Shown here: in pieces, positions 38,589 to 52,299 of the stretch
Layout of the letters: the number at the start of each line of letters is the position of its first letter
Position numbering within the stretch: the first letter of the stretch is position 1
Origin: Apostichopus japonicus
Taxonomy: Eukaryota > Echinodermata > Holothuroidea > Aspidochirotida > Stichopodidae
Direction of reading: 5' to 3'
Length of the DNA stretch: 64,000 nucleotides
NCBI RefSeq assembly: GCF_037975245.1
Contig: NC_092565.1
Span: 12,024,499-12,088,498, forward strand
Translations under genes and position numbers: made by a program
The notes under the pieces: generated by a model
Seen by the model: only the letters and a program-made list of their open reading frames with translations
The model's database searches: none
Told to the model about the DNA's origin: nothing

Positions 38589-38930
38589 CATAGGCGTAGG
38601 AGCCCAATTTGATTTGGGGGGCTGTAACGACTTGCCCGAAAAATATAACCAAAATTTTTCAACATGTTAATGTGCATATCATATAGGCATTCATCGGTTA
38701 TTACATCGCATGCCAATACATACAGTCATTTCCCCTTCCATATTGGTTATAATTATTGGGGAAATCGTTACTGTAATAATGACAATAATGATACCATTGA
38801 AAAACACATTGCAAATTATTTTTCTTTCAGTAGGTGCCCAAAAAATTCTCAGCATATTGCCCGAATATTCACCAAAAAAAATGTTGGTTGGGGGCTGCAG
38901 CCCCCCCCCCCCGCGCCTCCTACGCCTATG
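38589..38930. mobile_element. non-autonomous DNA transposon (MITE), about 342 bp
   Basis: The left end CATAGGCGTAGGAG and right end CTCCTACGCCTATG are perfect 14-bp inverted repeats. Just inside them are complementary G-rich and C-rich tracts and a CCCGAA / TTCGGGC pair. The flanks are ATTGTATA (38581-38588) and GTTGTATA (38931-38938), an 8-bp target-site duplication with one mismatch, which fits a hAT-type superfamily. The interior has no transposase, only AT-rich filler. The open frames inside it have no motifs. Confidence 0.75.
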
Positions 38931-40365
38931 GTTGTATATAAAAAATATAGCAGAACTGTGAACACTTTCATAATATACCTGTGCATAGGACTTGTATACA
39001 GAGAGCTAGTTAAGTTCCCAGATTTTGTCATTGACACGAACTTTCTTTACAAGTGATGAAAAGAATAACAGCATTCTTGTTTAGCTCCTGTTGTTCCTAA
39101 AAGTAAACAGGAACCATTATGTTATGTTGATGCATGGAAATGACCTAATTCCTGACTTTGAAGAACCGATTTTCTTCTTTAGATTCGTCGACTATGTTAC
39201 CATGCCAACTGAGTATTGATAAATTTATATTGTAGGATCGAGCAAAAACACTGTTTTATAATATAATTGCATTTGTTTTGTCTTCATCGAAAGAAATTCA
39301 ATAAGCGAGTATTGATGAAGCACTCAGACACTTCTTTCTTCTTTTAGTACTATTGTCATGCAAAATCGGATGTCTTCAAATTTGTTGATTTTTTTCAGTA
39401 TTATTTTTTTCTTATACTATTTGCAGTTATTGTAAATTGATCAAAAGTAAACCATAAAAGCTGTTTCAATAATTACTTGGTTTCATTTAACTTCAAGTTA
39501 ACCTGTGGATGTATAGCTTGATGGAATCAGCCAACTAATTTTCAACTAAATTAATTTTCAATAAACTCGAATTTTTATTATATATTTATTTAAATTATTT
39601 CCTTTCCCAAAATTAATTAATTTTCCTCAATATTTTAAAACCAAGAAGTATCTATATGAGTAGACATTAGGTTAATTTTATAACCAACTTATTAATAATT
39701 GTTATTTTGAATATAGAAAAAAACAGCTGAGTACAAAGTGCTTTGATTAAAATAATAAAAGAAAATGATTTAGTAAGTAAAAGGGCATGCGCAGCAATCA
39801 CCTGATATATCAAGAAATTAATGACAGAAGTATCTCAAAGGAAGTAACACAATACATGAGAACATTGTAGTATTTGTTTGTATTGACAAAAGGACTGGGG
39901 CTCTTCCTTACACGTATCCCCCTCCCCTCAAAGCTACTATCAGTTCAGTTGGGTAATGCGTACCTGCGTACCGCTGTGCTCCGGCCGGGCGTATTATGAG
40001 AGAGTTTCCCTTCCATACATTTCCATTGTTGCATTTATTGAACAATTGATTAACTTTCCACACATTAAGTTTCCTGTTGTCCCTTTGAATGAGTAAACGT
40101 ATTTCAGTTTTTGTTGTATTCCAATCACCGCTGTGGCAATTGCCGCACACCGCAAGAAATAACACGTCGGGATCGACCGGGTATGGTTTACTATAGAGTC
40201 CACCGAAAGACAGTTTGGGCCACGGAGGCAAAAATCTCTTCGGATCGGTCTTTATGTTTTTGTAATTAATACTATGAAATGAGACTACATTTGCCTTTAT
40301 CCAATATCTCCCCGGGCCACCTAATTGACCCCGCTATTTGAGGCATCAGGCCCCTTGCCTTACCT

Positions 40366-40462
40366 CCTCCCGACAGGCCTGATCCCCTCCCGACAGGCCT
40401 GATCCCCCTCCCGACAGGCCTGACCCCCTCCCGACTGGTCTGACCCCCTCCCGACAGGCCTG
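40366..40462. repeat. CCTCCCGACAGGCCTGATCC minisatellite, five copies
   Basis: Units of 20-21 bases start at 40366, 40386, 40407, 40427 and 40447. The fourth unit carries GACTGGTCTG. The Gly/Arg-rich minus-strand frame over it reflects the repeat. Confidence 0.9.
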
Positions 40463-40700
40463 TTAGGATCCACATTCACTTGGGATTATGTTCGTGAATG
40501 TTACGTGAATGATACGAGCTCTTCCTATAGGCCTATGTGACTTGTGATTTACCAGGGTACTTTACATTGTGTTCTTACTATATTGGTTACATGGTCCTCT
40601 CTCAGTACGATGTATGATAACATCAGGTGTGTATCCAGGGGTGGGGATGGGGTTCTCCTTCCCTATCAACCTGGCCCAAAAATTGAAGAGTATTTATTAG

Positions 40701-40780
40701 TACAACCTTGCGTTTAAACCTAATTATAGACCTAATTCATAGCCTACATAATATGACTCAGAATACACTATTTCACGTCT
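40701..40780 (+). repeat. dispersed repeat family 1, copy 2
   Basis: The core ACAACCTTGCGTTTAAACC...AATTATAGACCTAATTCATAG...CTCAGAATACAC is followed by a poly-C tract. It is close to copy 3. Confidence 0.7.
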
Positions 40781-40999
40781 ATTGCTTTTCTTGCCCCCCC
40801 CCCCACACACACACACCCTACATGGGAACAACCCTAGTGCCACTCCTCTCCTTTATAACAATTTTGGATCAGCCACTTGTACGTACCTTCAAACCAGTGC
40901 TCTAAATTAAGGATAAAGAGGACCTTACCAACTTATTTTGAGGGCAATTTACAAATTGCCTCGACCTTCCCTTGAAATGGCCGAAAACCATTTTATTCA

Positions 41000-42590
41000 G
41001 CTTTCAAAAGGGCACCAGGACAATTTTAAACAGAATTTTAACGTACAGAAATGACATATATAACGATTCATGCCAACCAACGTTTGTGAAACCGTTAAGC
41101 TGCTGTTATAGTACACGTGCAAATATCACTGGAGCTTTGGTATAAACTTTTGAGCCTTGATTCGCTTTGATAATATGAAATTTGATGGTAATTATGACGA
41201 TTTTTAGTGAATTACGGCGAGCGGTGAAGCAAATTGCGTCGGTTAAAACGAGCTCTGCTTAGTTTAACATATAATATACATACATACATGCATACAATGT
41301 ACAGTAATGCGTTCATTTTCTTGCTTAAATTCTTTTCCTCTTTGTAATGGTTTGTGTGTTTGCATTCTTGATTGGGCTACGAACTGAGAAACCGAAAATC
41401 CTCCGAAGATGAAAATTGCAAATCGTATAAAATCTTGGAGCTTTTTTATTCACAATTCAAAATCTCTTGATGTCACTTTACATTTAGTCGAGTTTAAAGC
41501 TCTTTAACATTAATTTACCTAGATCAGTCTCTACAGATGGACAATCGCTATGAATAGAGTTGGTATGGCAATTATCGATTTCCGACAAGAGTCCCAGTCT
41601 TTGAAGAGTATGTGAAGCAACGAAGAGGTAAAATAGAGAGAAGAGAAAAGAAAGATAAACTTAAATAGTGGCACGGTTGGCCTAACTGATGGGATTAAAA
41701 TGAATTAGTGAGGTGTACTTTACATTTAAGTAAACCGTCTAGAATAAAAGTGTACTTTAGGGGGTTCCAACTTGTCAGATACGGTTACTCACGGTTGAGC
41801 AAGGGTGTAAGGGCCCGGTCCTCTCAAACACCCTTAATGTCAGCTTAAAACCAATTGTTCATAAAGGTATACAGTGGTCTCTTAACGGCAAACAAAGCAA
41901 ATTTCGAGTTTTAAATTGACGGGAGTTAGTAGCCCCAGGAACTGTTCCGGACCCTTAGTCCTATTGTTTTCATACCTCTGTGGTTTAATGTAGCCACTTA
42001 ATGTAATTGATTGCAAGCCCTTTGGTTAATTTCACCTCTAAGAAAAACGTTACTTGAATAGACTTAATGAACAGAAAATTCACTTTTATGTTGATGGACA
42101 TTCCCTACCCCCCCCCCCTTTAAATGTGACTATAGCTTTTCCGGTATCGGGTATTATGTGCATTTATAGTGTTGTGTGCATGATTACCCCCCCCCCCCCC
42201 ACCTACACAGTAGAGATCGATCGTAGTCATAAGTCCAGAATGTACGTTGAAAAATAAAAGAAGTTAGTGGTACTAGAAAGAGTGTCATATCTATGTTTAA
42301 GGTTAGAATGAAAAAGAAGATATGTAAGAAAACAGCAGCAACAAGAACAAAGAAACACATCTAACAAAAGAAAAGAGACAGAAGCAACAACAACAACAAC
42401 TTAATACAGAAATCGAAAATCCTAAATTGGACCGGCTGCTAGTTAAACATAATTTCATATCCCTTGGCATGTTACATATCTGGTGACGTGCGAAGCGAGG
42501 GGTCACTTTCCAACCTCAGTCGTAGAAATTCGTTTAGTTTTCGGGAATCTTTTCTATTCAGTCGGAGAAGAATTTAAGCCACTCCTCCGG
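41000..42590. other. gene-free stretch
   Basis: I see no coding or RNA gene. The sequence is AT-rich and mostly unique-looking, with poly-C tracts at about 42110 and 42188 and a short CAA-type repeat near 42390. Confidence 0.6.
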
Positions 42591-42644
42591 CGGGTGTGAA
42601 CTCCCTTTTTTTCAGCCTCACACAAACATTCAAGGGTATCTGTT

Positions 42645-42725
42645 AGCACAACCTTGCGTTTAGACCTATAATTGTGGACCTACTTTATCGTCTAAGTATT
42701 CCTCAGAATGCACCATTTGACGTAT
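42645..42725 (+). repeat. dispersed repeat family 1, copy 3
   Basis: The core GCACAACCTTGCGTTTAGACC...ACCTACTTTATCGTCTAAGTATTCCTCAGAATGCACC matches copies 2 and 4, and a G-rich tract follows. The surrounding element may extend to the CACGCCACTTG end near 42900. Confidence 0.7.
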
Positions 42726-45064
42726 TAAAGTCTTATTATTCGAGGAGGGGAGAGGGTGGGGGGGGACACGCAACGACACTCTCTAACTTAGAAAATCATT
42801 GATTCGCTTCTGGCTAGTTCCAAAGGTTCATTGTTCCTTACCTAAAACAGACGGGGGAAACTTAAAGTCCCTACTTTTCACCTCCTGTGCACGCCACTTG
42901 TTACTGTTCGTAAACTGGGAGAAGGTAGCGCCTCAGATAGAGGGGTAGGGGTGACCCCTATAGGTAGAACCTTGTGATGGCGATAGAGTGCTTGTAAGGT
43001 CTCACCACATGTGTGGTGAACAGCAAAACCAGCATGTCTAGCACTGCCCTTATGGTGGAGTTAGCATACACATAGGTCGTCACCTTAGACTATTGGTTCT
43101 TGCTTTGTTCATATACCGAAGTTCCAATTGAAGAAATTTACTTGTTTTGCCTTGCCATATTTTAAATCTATCTGTTTTTTATTATTATTATTTTTTACAT
43201 TTCAGCGTCTGATTGAGATGTGCCATGTATGTACTATGTACAACTCTATAGCAGGCATAACCCCTGTATATTAGCGTTGACTTCAAATTTAGTAGGCTGA
43301 AAAACAGAAATTGCAGCAATTTTTAATTCAAATGTAAAAACTTCCAAATAATTTTGAGGCGACTTTTAGGAATAATAAATGGCAACGCGAGAGTAAAATA
43401 TCAATTCTATGTCAGTAGGCCTAATGGAAGTCTGCAAATCTTGTTGATAACCGATGTTATAGTTATATTTCCAGCATAGTTAGATTTAACAGATATATTC
43501 AGAGGTTAAATTAATATTTATACGATTACAACCACATGCAATCTCTTACAGAACAATATTGATACTGTAACATATTAATTTTCTATTGGGGGAGGGGGGG
43601 GGGGGTGGGTGGGTGTGGGCATGGGCAATAATTTACCTGTAACGGGGATGTGCCTATATATTACTAACACGTCAAAGGGGCAAGGTTGTAAACGAGGCTT
43701 TCCTTGTTGTTTTATAATTTGAGATGATATCAAACTACTGTCATATTACTTACTTGAAAAAAATGCCGTCAATGTTGAATGTGTAAAATTGTGAAATCTG
43801 GTGATGGCTTACAAATACATACGTAAGAAGGATTACATTAGAAAAAAAAACAACATAAAGAAAAAGAGGGGTCGAACATGGGCAACTATTTGCCTGCCAA
43901 GCAGTTGTGCAACTTAAGCACGTCAAAAGGGAGAGGTGTAACAAAAGCCTCCCCCCCCCAATGTTTTTTTTTTTTGGCAATTTGAGATGACATTACTTCA
44001 GTTTTAAATTTCCCTAGAATTTGTTTTTCTTTTCAACATCATCTTCACATGGGAGCAAACACATGTTGTTCCTTATAGCAACGTACATAATGCTAACTTC
44101 ACTGATTTTAAAGTGTAGCTTTGTAATGATTTTGTGAGCCTGTACGGACTATTTATACGTGGTGTGACATATGAAAAACAAACTAAGCCTCAGTCTCGCG
44201 AAAGTGGTACATCTGCTAGAATTACACATGTATGGCCTATGTGTTACATATCATGTTGCTAATTTCTTTGTATATCAATAAGATATCAGATAAAATATTG
44301 CTAAAAAAATCCACAACAACAGAAGGGTCACATTTGATATTGTATAAAATGTGCTGTAAAGTTCAATTAACTTTTGGTCGAAATATATTAAAGACTACCT
44401 TAGCACCTAAGAAAATGCTATAATACGCCTTGTTGTTTGTCAGTTGTAGGCCTATATTTGACCTCTATATTGGATACTTTACATACAAAATGTAACCTTC
44501 TCAGTTATCACTGGCAAATATTAGTTAGAACAGCTGAAAAAAAGACACGAAAGGCAAATAAATTTCAGAAAGTCCGCAACAGACTAACAAAGAAACAATG
44601 CTATAGCTAACCGCGTGCGTGCCTTTTGAACAGAAATTGGGTCTTTGCACCATTCTGTATTGTGATGTAAGCAGACTGTATTTTAAATGGCATTATGATT
44701 GAACTAATTGTGTCATTAGGTGTTATAACTCAAACAATCCCAAACGTTTTCGACAAATATCGATGGGCTATACAACCCTCTTACCTTCGACGGTTTAATT
44801 CTTACCTGTATACATAAAATAAAGAGGACGGCTGTCACGTTAACCTAATAACCAATTCTCTATTTGTTCGAGGTTAATTTCTGTTAAGTGGACATATTGC
44901 TTTTGAAGAATGCTTTTTAATTGATCGGCATCAAGTTCACTTAAAATTTAAAAAAAAAACGATCTGTCGAGACGAAAACTTTATTTATTGGATGAAAGTG
45001 AAAACCCCAATTGAAAAGGTTTGCAGAAAAAGGTAATACATTTCTGAAAAAAAGTATGTGTAAA

Positions 45065-45413
45065 CCAGGGGCACAACCATCATTTTTGTAGTGGGGGGAG
45101 AGATGAAGATTTTATATCGTCCGGTGAAGGGTCTAAGGGAAGGGGCCTATTCCACTCTGTTAAAATGGAGACTGCTTAATACGTGATGCAAACTTTTTAA
45201 AAATAGCATTGTTGAAGAATGTTCTACTGCTTAGGGTTTACCGCACTTTCCGGTAGATATTGTTCTTTTACGTACTATTTTATGTAACATTCTGTCTGCC
45301 GGTGTGTGTGGGGGGGGGGGGAATTGAACTTCAGCCCACCTTGATTTTATTCTTAAGCTAAATCCACCCCCCCCCCCAACACGTACACACTAAGTTTACG
45401 TCATTGCGCACCT
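45065..45413. mobile_element. hAT-like MITE, about 349 bp
   Basis: The left end CCAGGGGCACAAC and right end GTCATTGCGCACCT are imperfect inverted repeats of the CAGGGGCGCA type. GTGTAAA occurs immediately outside the left end (45058-45064) and again at the right end (45415-45421), consistent with a 7-8 bp target-site duplication. The interior holds poly-G and poly-C tracts and no open frame of note. Confidence 0.55.
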
Positions 45414-45556
45414 AGTGTAAAACTGTGGTATACATTTATTACATAACTATCATTATGGGATAGAAGCAAAGAAGTAGGACCATCATCTCGTATTTATATG
45501 ACCAAAATGTCCGCAGAAAGAATTTTCATACTATTTATAACTACTACTATGGAGGC

Positions 45557-45731
<175 letters not shown>

Positions 45732-46984
45732 GAGCCTCTATATATCTTTCCTTCCCAAACACCGCTCCAACCTTCGTAGAATAGTATCATATACATACAT
45801 AAGCCTGTATAATCAATCTAAAGACTTTTCACTGGGACAAACATTCTGATCGTTGTTGTTGGGGTGGGACGCTGGTGAAACTCATTACCCCTTATACCCA
45901 CCTGCCCATACCGCCCCTCCCTACTGAATATGCCACTCGATGTTTACATTCTGTGACTCAGAGATCTGCCTGAAAGTAATTTTTTTTTGAAATATTTGAC
46001 GTAATAATAATATTTAACTTTCAATGACTTCGTTATTCATTCGAAACACTGTGTGAACTCGGATGAAATATAACAAAGATTTGAGATTTCAAACGACGAC
46101 AATAAAAAAAAAATCTAAGCTAACAGTCAATTAAAAACTCGCTCATTGAAGCAAAAGTGAGAAAAAACAATATTCCTTTTGAACTGAAGTGTAAACTTGA
46201 AGATTTGATATTTATTAGATTTTCACTAAAACGTACGGTGTCATATTCACCTACAAAATGAGCGGGTCCAACCTAACTAACACCAAGAAAGTGTGAGTTT
46301 ATCGACAAATTGTTGTCAAATCGACAAACGTCGTGTTAAAGTAGGCCGTTGTAAAGACCCCAACTCGCGAAAGCCGGCTATCAGGGTATTGAATTGGTGC
46401 AGTCCATTATGGTTAATTAGGTCACAGTTTGCTTTAGAATAAAAGGCCTACCGTAAGTCAATATTTTTGGTACAGGTCTTGCAGAAACGTCTGACGAAAG
46501 AATACATCTAGTGAATCGGCCTTTCCGTCTGTCAAAGGTCAACATTTAATTTTCAAGGTGAAGGTAGTTTTACTTTCTTGCTTTAGAGATTACTTCATGT
46601 TACTATTAAGAAATTCTATAGACCTAACATGTGTGATTCATTGTTCATGCGCCGTTTTCAAAGTAGTACCATAAACCATTACATGCACGTATTTTAAAAC
46701 CTCCTGCAAGCAGGAACTCGCGAGAAGCCATCATTGGCTTATCAAAGCCGCAAGCTGACCGAAGTCAGTCTCATAACTATATAGTCAAGTTCAAACTAAT
46801 TCATAACCAAATCTCTGTAATTTCAAGAACATCAACCATATAGGCATATACCGAATTAGGCCCACCGTACGCAGTTATCCATGGTGATGGGATGGGAACA
46901 ATGGCGTGACAATGGAGGGGGAGAGGGTAGTCATGGCCTCCACCTCCATTGTTAGTCGGGGAATTTGTCTTGAGGAGAACCCCC

Positions 46985-47100
46985 CTCAAAGGGAGCCGCA
47001 TTCAACGACCCCACCCCACTCCCAAAACCTACAACCCTGATTGAAAAAGAATAGATCCTCTGCAGCACGTCCATAAAGGATCATGCCCCTACCAAAGTTA
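46985..47100 (-). repeat. dispersed repeat family 2, minus copy
   Basis: The reverse complement contains TTTGGTAGGGGCATGATCCTTTATGGACG...GGGGTCGTTGAATGCGGCTCCC. This aligns along its length with 51915-52016 in the opposite orientation. Confidence 0.65.
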
Positions 47101-47299
47101 TAGTCGAGGAAAATATGAACTTTCCCACCCCCTTGCAGTCCTGTGTACGTCCCTGGGTGGGGAGATAAAATACGTGATCTCATTCTGTTCATAAACTCTC
47201 CAACTGCCCTACCCAACCCCACCCTATCCTTCCATCACCCCATCACCCTTTACCCCTAAGATTGGTTACGCTATACCGAACGGAAAAAAAATACGCTTG

Positions 47300-48500
47300 T
47301 TTGAAAGATTTTGGCAAGGCATCGATCTTTCCTTTATACGGACAACCCTGTGTGAAGCTGATGGCGGTGTTTGGGTCGGCGCGATGAATCTAATGAATTT
47401 TGTATGCTTTCATATCAATGTTTACAAAGAAACCGAAGACTTCATTCAATTCACGTTGGCTTTTTATTGCAAAAGAAGAAGAAAATAATAGGTCATCAAA
47501 ATACAAAGAAAAGGGTGTCAAAGTGTATAATACATACTGTAGCTTGGTATAAAAAATGGGTTAAAGTGAGATGGCATACATTTTACTCGGTCACTTAGCA
47601 ATGAAAACTGTTACACATAATATGCAACACGATGAACGACTGTATATACAGGTATATGTATATACACAACGTATAAACTGCATATATAGTATAACCGCAT
47701 GTGGTGATTATAATGATAACAAGAAATGAATTAATAATTAAGTCATTAAGTCAGAAATGACTTAAAATTAATCTTAATTAGGAAGGATGTGAAACTTCTA
47801 TCTGTCTCTAAAAAGACCCCTCCCATCCCAATAAAACAACAATAATGTTAATAGCAATAATAATAATAATTAATGAAAGCTAAAAATAAAGAACTCTTAT
47901 AAATTTCGGCGTTTCTTAATTCACCTTTTTGAAATGATAAATATTTATAATTATAATATAATAATATTATATAATTGTTATTATTGGTATAAATATTAAA
48001 GATGTACATATATTATAATATTAATTAAAAATATGATTATGATTATATGATTAAACAAAACTTAGAGCAACTATCCACAATAATATCAAGCAGCTGCATA
48101 TAATTTTGATTTCACCGTTTGGTCCATCTTACGCTTTCTCATTATAAAGTTAAGTTAAAATTCAGAATGCATATATTCAAATATAGAAAAGATATGATAT
48201 ACAGCTTGACAAATAACTGAAGATGGTTGGTCGTTTCATTTTATGACATCACACTGCGTGACATCAGGGTACATGTTTTTTAATTATTATTATGATTACT
48301 TTTTTAAGAGAGAGAGAAAGGGAGAGGGGAGGGGGTGGGAGGAGTGTGCAGGCGATTTTTTACTGCTTGTCTGTATACGGTTTCTTTACCATCTATATTT
48401 TACCACGTGGCATCAGGTAAGCGTATTATAAACCATTTTAGTTTATGTAACTCTACCTGTATTAAAAAACCCTTCGTTGTGTTATATACCTTTCACTCAT
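47300..48500. other. gene-free stretch
   Basis: No gene is recognised. There are small open frames without motifs, a very AT-rich block at about 47940-48050 (ATTATAATA repeats) and a purine run GAGAGAGAAAGGGAGAGGGGAGGGGG near 48310. Confidence 0.55.
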
Positions 48501-48515
48501 TTGTGTATGTAGTAT

Positions 48516-48540
48516 CAGGGAGTTGTTATGGAACTCCCTG
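48516..48540. other. perfect 9-bp hairpin between GTAGTAT repeats
   Basis: CAGGGAGTT and AACTCCCTG pair around a 7-base loop and are flanked on both sides by GTAGTAT. There is no T-run or gene next to it, so its role is unknown. Confidence 0.5.
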
Positions 48541-48599
48541 GTAGTATACGGTTTCTCTTCTCACACTAACCAACCACGTCACTTATTTAATCTGTATAT

Positions 48600-51500
48600 A
48601 CTAGTGCGTGATTAATTAGGGTTCCCAATTATACGGGACACTTGTTTACTTCCTGTCACGAAAAAAGGCCTATATTTTATCTCAGAAGAATATTGCTGAA
48701 GAAATTAAAAAAATTGATAGACTTTGTAAAGACTTTTCACGAGCTGGAAGTTATCATAACGGTAAAATCGTTTGCCAATTAAAATATTCTTGGGTTAAAG
48801 TTGCAACCATTTTTACGTAAAATCGATAGCAACCGTAACGTTAGTAAATTCGATAAAACATAAATTATTCCTGAGATATCGTGCACGCAAGAACAATGAG
48901 TTGTTTGCAACCTCATCTGTCACTGTAATCATCACCACCCCCACTCCCCGCCCTTCCCCCTTTTTTCAGGTTTCATGTAACATCTTTTGAAGCATCGTAT
49001 TTTTTGATAGCAAGTATTGCTTACCCCTAGGAGACATTTAGTAGGATGTCCGCTCTATATTCCAATTCATCAGCCCCCCCCCCCACCCCCCCCCCGCCCT
49101 TCCCACCTCCCTCCTAACTAGAAACTGTCATTTTCTTACGCATTTGTGTTAAAAACCCAGAAAAATAATAATACGTCGAATTATAGTCAACGAAGAATGT
49201 TTGGAATATATATTATATATCTTAAATTGATAATCGGTACTGGTCTCAAGTCTTTAAGTCGGAATAATGTTTTCCTAAAGTTTCAAAAGTACCGTTACCT
49301 GGGGATTCACTGAGGATCTCCGCCAAAGCTTTCAAAAATAATAACGATACTTCAATTACAAACAATTGTTTCAGTGAGAAAAAACAAAGCAAAAACAACA
49401 ACAATAAAAGATCACAATGTATACCACCACATGCAACGCCTTTGTATAGACTGCTGATTCTGTTCGGAATTTTTTTTAAATCTTTTAATCTTCAAAGATG
49501 TGTTGTTGTTTAGTGTATTGCTCTCTCTCTGTAAATACATACAGACACCCTAGGCATGCCGCAACCCAGAGGAGAGGACATATTCATTGCACAGGTCTAT
49601 CTATGTTAATAATTTTCAATGACTTAATGTTAGTAAGTCTGTGTAGGGCATAGACAAAAACGTCGCTCAAAGAGACTTTAACAAATTATACTTTAACAAG
49701 AAAAATGTGTAACACAGGTCTAAGGTCACGGCGTAGAAATGACACACGACCTTGAGTTTAGTAAAAGTTCTGCTGCTCTCTCCTCTACTGTGGTTCCATC
49801 GCTGCAACCCCCCTCCCCCACACATACTTCCCTGATCTTCCCTTTGGAAATAACACCCTCTTCAGTGCTAATGTATAGCCAATATGTCCCTTTCCACTAT
49901 TCTCTAATGTAATTACTGAACCGCTCTGTACAGAAACTTAAGAGAAAAAAACAAAAAGGCAACCTCTCTGACGTCATTCTTAGTAACCGTTTCTGTAGTA
50001 TGCCCAAGATGTGAATTTACCCCCCAAATTCGAAATCTTTGCCCCTTTTAACCAATTGACGCAAATGAAAACAGATTAGAACAAAAGGATGAAAATAATA
50101 AGCAGATTGACCATCTCCTCTTGGAAAGGCGATTATAAACTTGAAGAGATTTATATCAATTATCTAGATCATTTAAAAGCAGAATCCTGCTGACGTATTA
50201 GTTGTAACTAAGTCTCCCGTTCTGACGAGTACAACCCATTAGATTCTTTACTTCGTCAAGCTTAAAACGGTTCTTTTTTTTTGTCTATCAAGTTATTTCC
50301 GGATACTAAGGGTTAAAATGAACCTCTCCGTTTTTAAGCATTCCCCATCAATTACAGTTTATTTATTTACACCAACATTACAACCACCTCTTGTAATTTC
50401 TGCCACAAACAATGAATAACGTTACAAATTTAACAATTTAACAACAAAAATCATTCAATTAAATGAATAATGGCATGTTTATCCTATCCTGGATGGTGGC
50501 TAATTGGTGGAACATGGTCTCTCAAAAAAAAGCCAAAAAAAAAAGAAGGGAAAAAAATACTTAAATTGGGAAAAATCGTTCGAGCGCCAAATAGGCCACC
50601 GGCTCATGAAAGTCTTTTGTAAACATCTTAAAAAGCTATCAGGTTTACTACTTGCTTGCCTGGGTTTTTGTAACTAAAGCCTCAATTCCAAACATTGCGC
50701 GTAAAGTCGGTATGATGCGTCTCCAAAAATTCATCCGTGTTTTACTCCAAAATATAAACACATAAAAAGTACTTAACGGTGAATTTGCCTTTTAAACCAC
50801 GAATTGAGAGCGGTCATAAAAGGCACGAATGACGGATATGTATATTGGCCATAAACGGTCGCATGAGAAATCCTTAAATTGTGCCTAATTTGTTGAAAGC
50901 TGGAGTTTCGTTGATGATTTGCGCGGCAATCTGTTACGCAGGCTTTACGATTTTACTAATAGCCAACGAAGTAAGCACCAGCACGCAATTTTCTGGTTCT
51001 CGTGTTAAACGTTTGGAAATTCGATCCTTGATCGAAAAGTGTTTTGGCGACATTTGAGTAAAATGGTTCATAAAAAAAAAGTATCTTAGCCACAAAAAAA
51101 AAAAAAAAAAAAAATGGAAAGAAAAGGGGAAAAAATGATGGGAGAAGCAGGAGACCTGTTAATGCTGCAAGAAATAGGACAAAAAAGAAAAGAAAAGTAA
51201 GAAGGATCAAGCCTTCATAAATTTGTCTTTAATATCGGTAGACTCTTTTGAAATTGAAAATATGCCACAGTGACACGTTTAATTGTGACCTGTACTGTAA
51301 ACTCTAACAAGAATAGAAATATGTTGGCCTGTAAGTCTGTTTGGAGGATAAATGTGTAGTATTTTAAAAACAAAAATCAAGGGTTCGTACATCTCGATTC
51401 AACAGTCGGACAGATCATAGCAAGAAAATTGCTTTCATCTCACCTTAAAGAGTTTACGATGGTCCTAACTTTTATTCACGAAGAAGATTAAAAGTTTTAA

Positions 51501-51800
51501 TAACTTTCAAATAAGTTTTCTATAAACATTGCGCAAGAACAAGAATTGACGAAATCAAAGTAGCATCCGTCCTTGAGATACAGAGGAATATATCTTCACG
51601 AAAGCGATTTTTTTTAAGATATGGAAATTTTTCTTTCATTATTTAATATCATTTTTAAATATTCAAAGGGATAAATTTTCAGGAAAGTTGTGAAGACAAA
51701 TCTCAACTTTCACAGAAAGTAAAGAAGTCCAAAGGTTGTTCATTGCCGGAGAGTGTCAAAATGTTATGTTTTTCTTTAACGAATGAATGTTTGTTTTCTC
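48600..51800. other. gene-free stretch
   Basis: I see no gene. Contents are AT-rich sequence, poly-C (about 49075-49095), A-rich runs (about 50525-50560 and 51095-51115) and short unstructured frames. Confidence 0.55.
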
Positions 51801-51910
51801 AGAAGTTGGGTTCTTATGGAACGTATATTTCGTGACCTTTGGATTTCAAAGGTGTGTGTGTGTGGGGTGTGGGGGTGGAGGGGGGGGTAACAAAATCGAA
51901 TTCCCCATAC

Positions 51911-52016
51911 CGGTTTTTGGTAGGGGTACGAACCTTTATGGACGGACTGTAGGTAGATCAAAATGTTATGGAATTAGGGGTATGTCTGTGGGGTCGTCGA
52001 ATGCAGCTCCCTTGTA
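51911..52016 (+). repeat. dispersed repeat family 2, plus copy
   Basis: GGTTTTTGGTAGGGGTACGAACCTTTATGGACG...TGGGGTCGTCGAATGCAGCTCCC matches the inverted copy at 46985-47100. It lies directly beside family 1 copy 4, so the two may be parts of one longer element ending near TGCGCACGCCATAG at 52272. Confidence 0.65.
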
Positions 52017-52069
52017 ACGGGGCTGGGGGGTTGGGTAGTGGTCCTCCCCCAGAAATACTGAAAGGTTAA

Positions 52070-52147
52070 ACGTCCGATCGTGCATTTTGAGGTGTATTTA
52101 GACTATAAATTAGGTCTATAATTTGCTCTAACCGCAAGGTTGCGCTA
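52070..52147 (-). repeat. dispersed repeat family 1, copy 4
   Basis: The reverse complement reads GCGCAACCTTGCGGTTAG...AATTATAGACCTAATTTATAG...CTCAAAATGCACGATCGGACGT, matching copies 2 and 3. Confidence 0.7.
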
Positions 52148-52299
52148 ATTAATACTTTTGAATTATGAAAGAAGGAAATTCCCATCTTGTATATTTTTTT
52201 CAGCGACCGATGATAGAGGGAGGATAGGGGGATAGGGGATGCCCCTTCCCGAGACCCTTTGCGCACGCCATAGCTGTGTATCTGAAGTAAAGTTTGCTG

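Noticed and set aside
39908-40231. 107-codon minus-strand frame
   Set aside because: It has a CGNCHSGD segment but no family match that I recognise; it is surrounded by repeat DNA and not supported as a gene.
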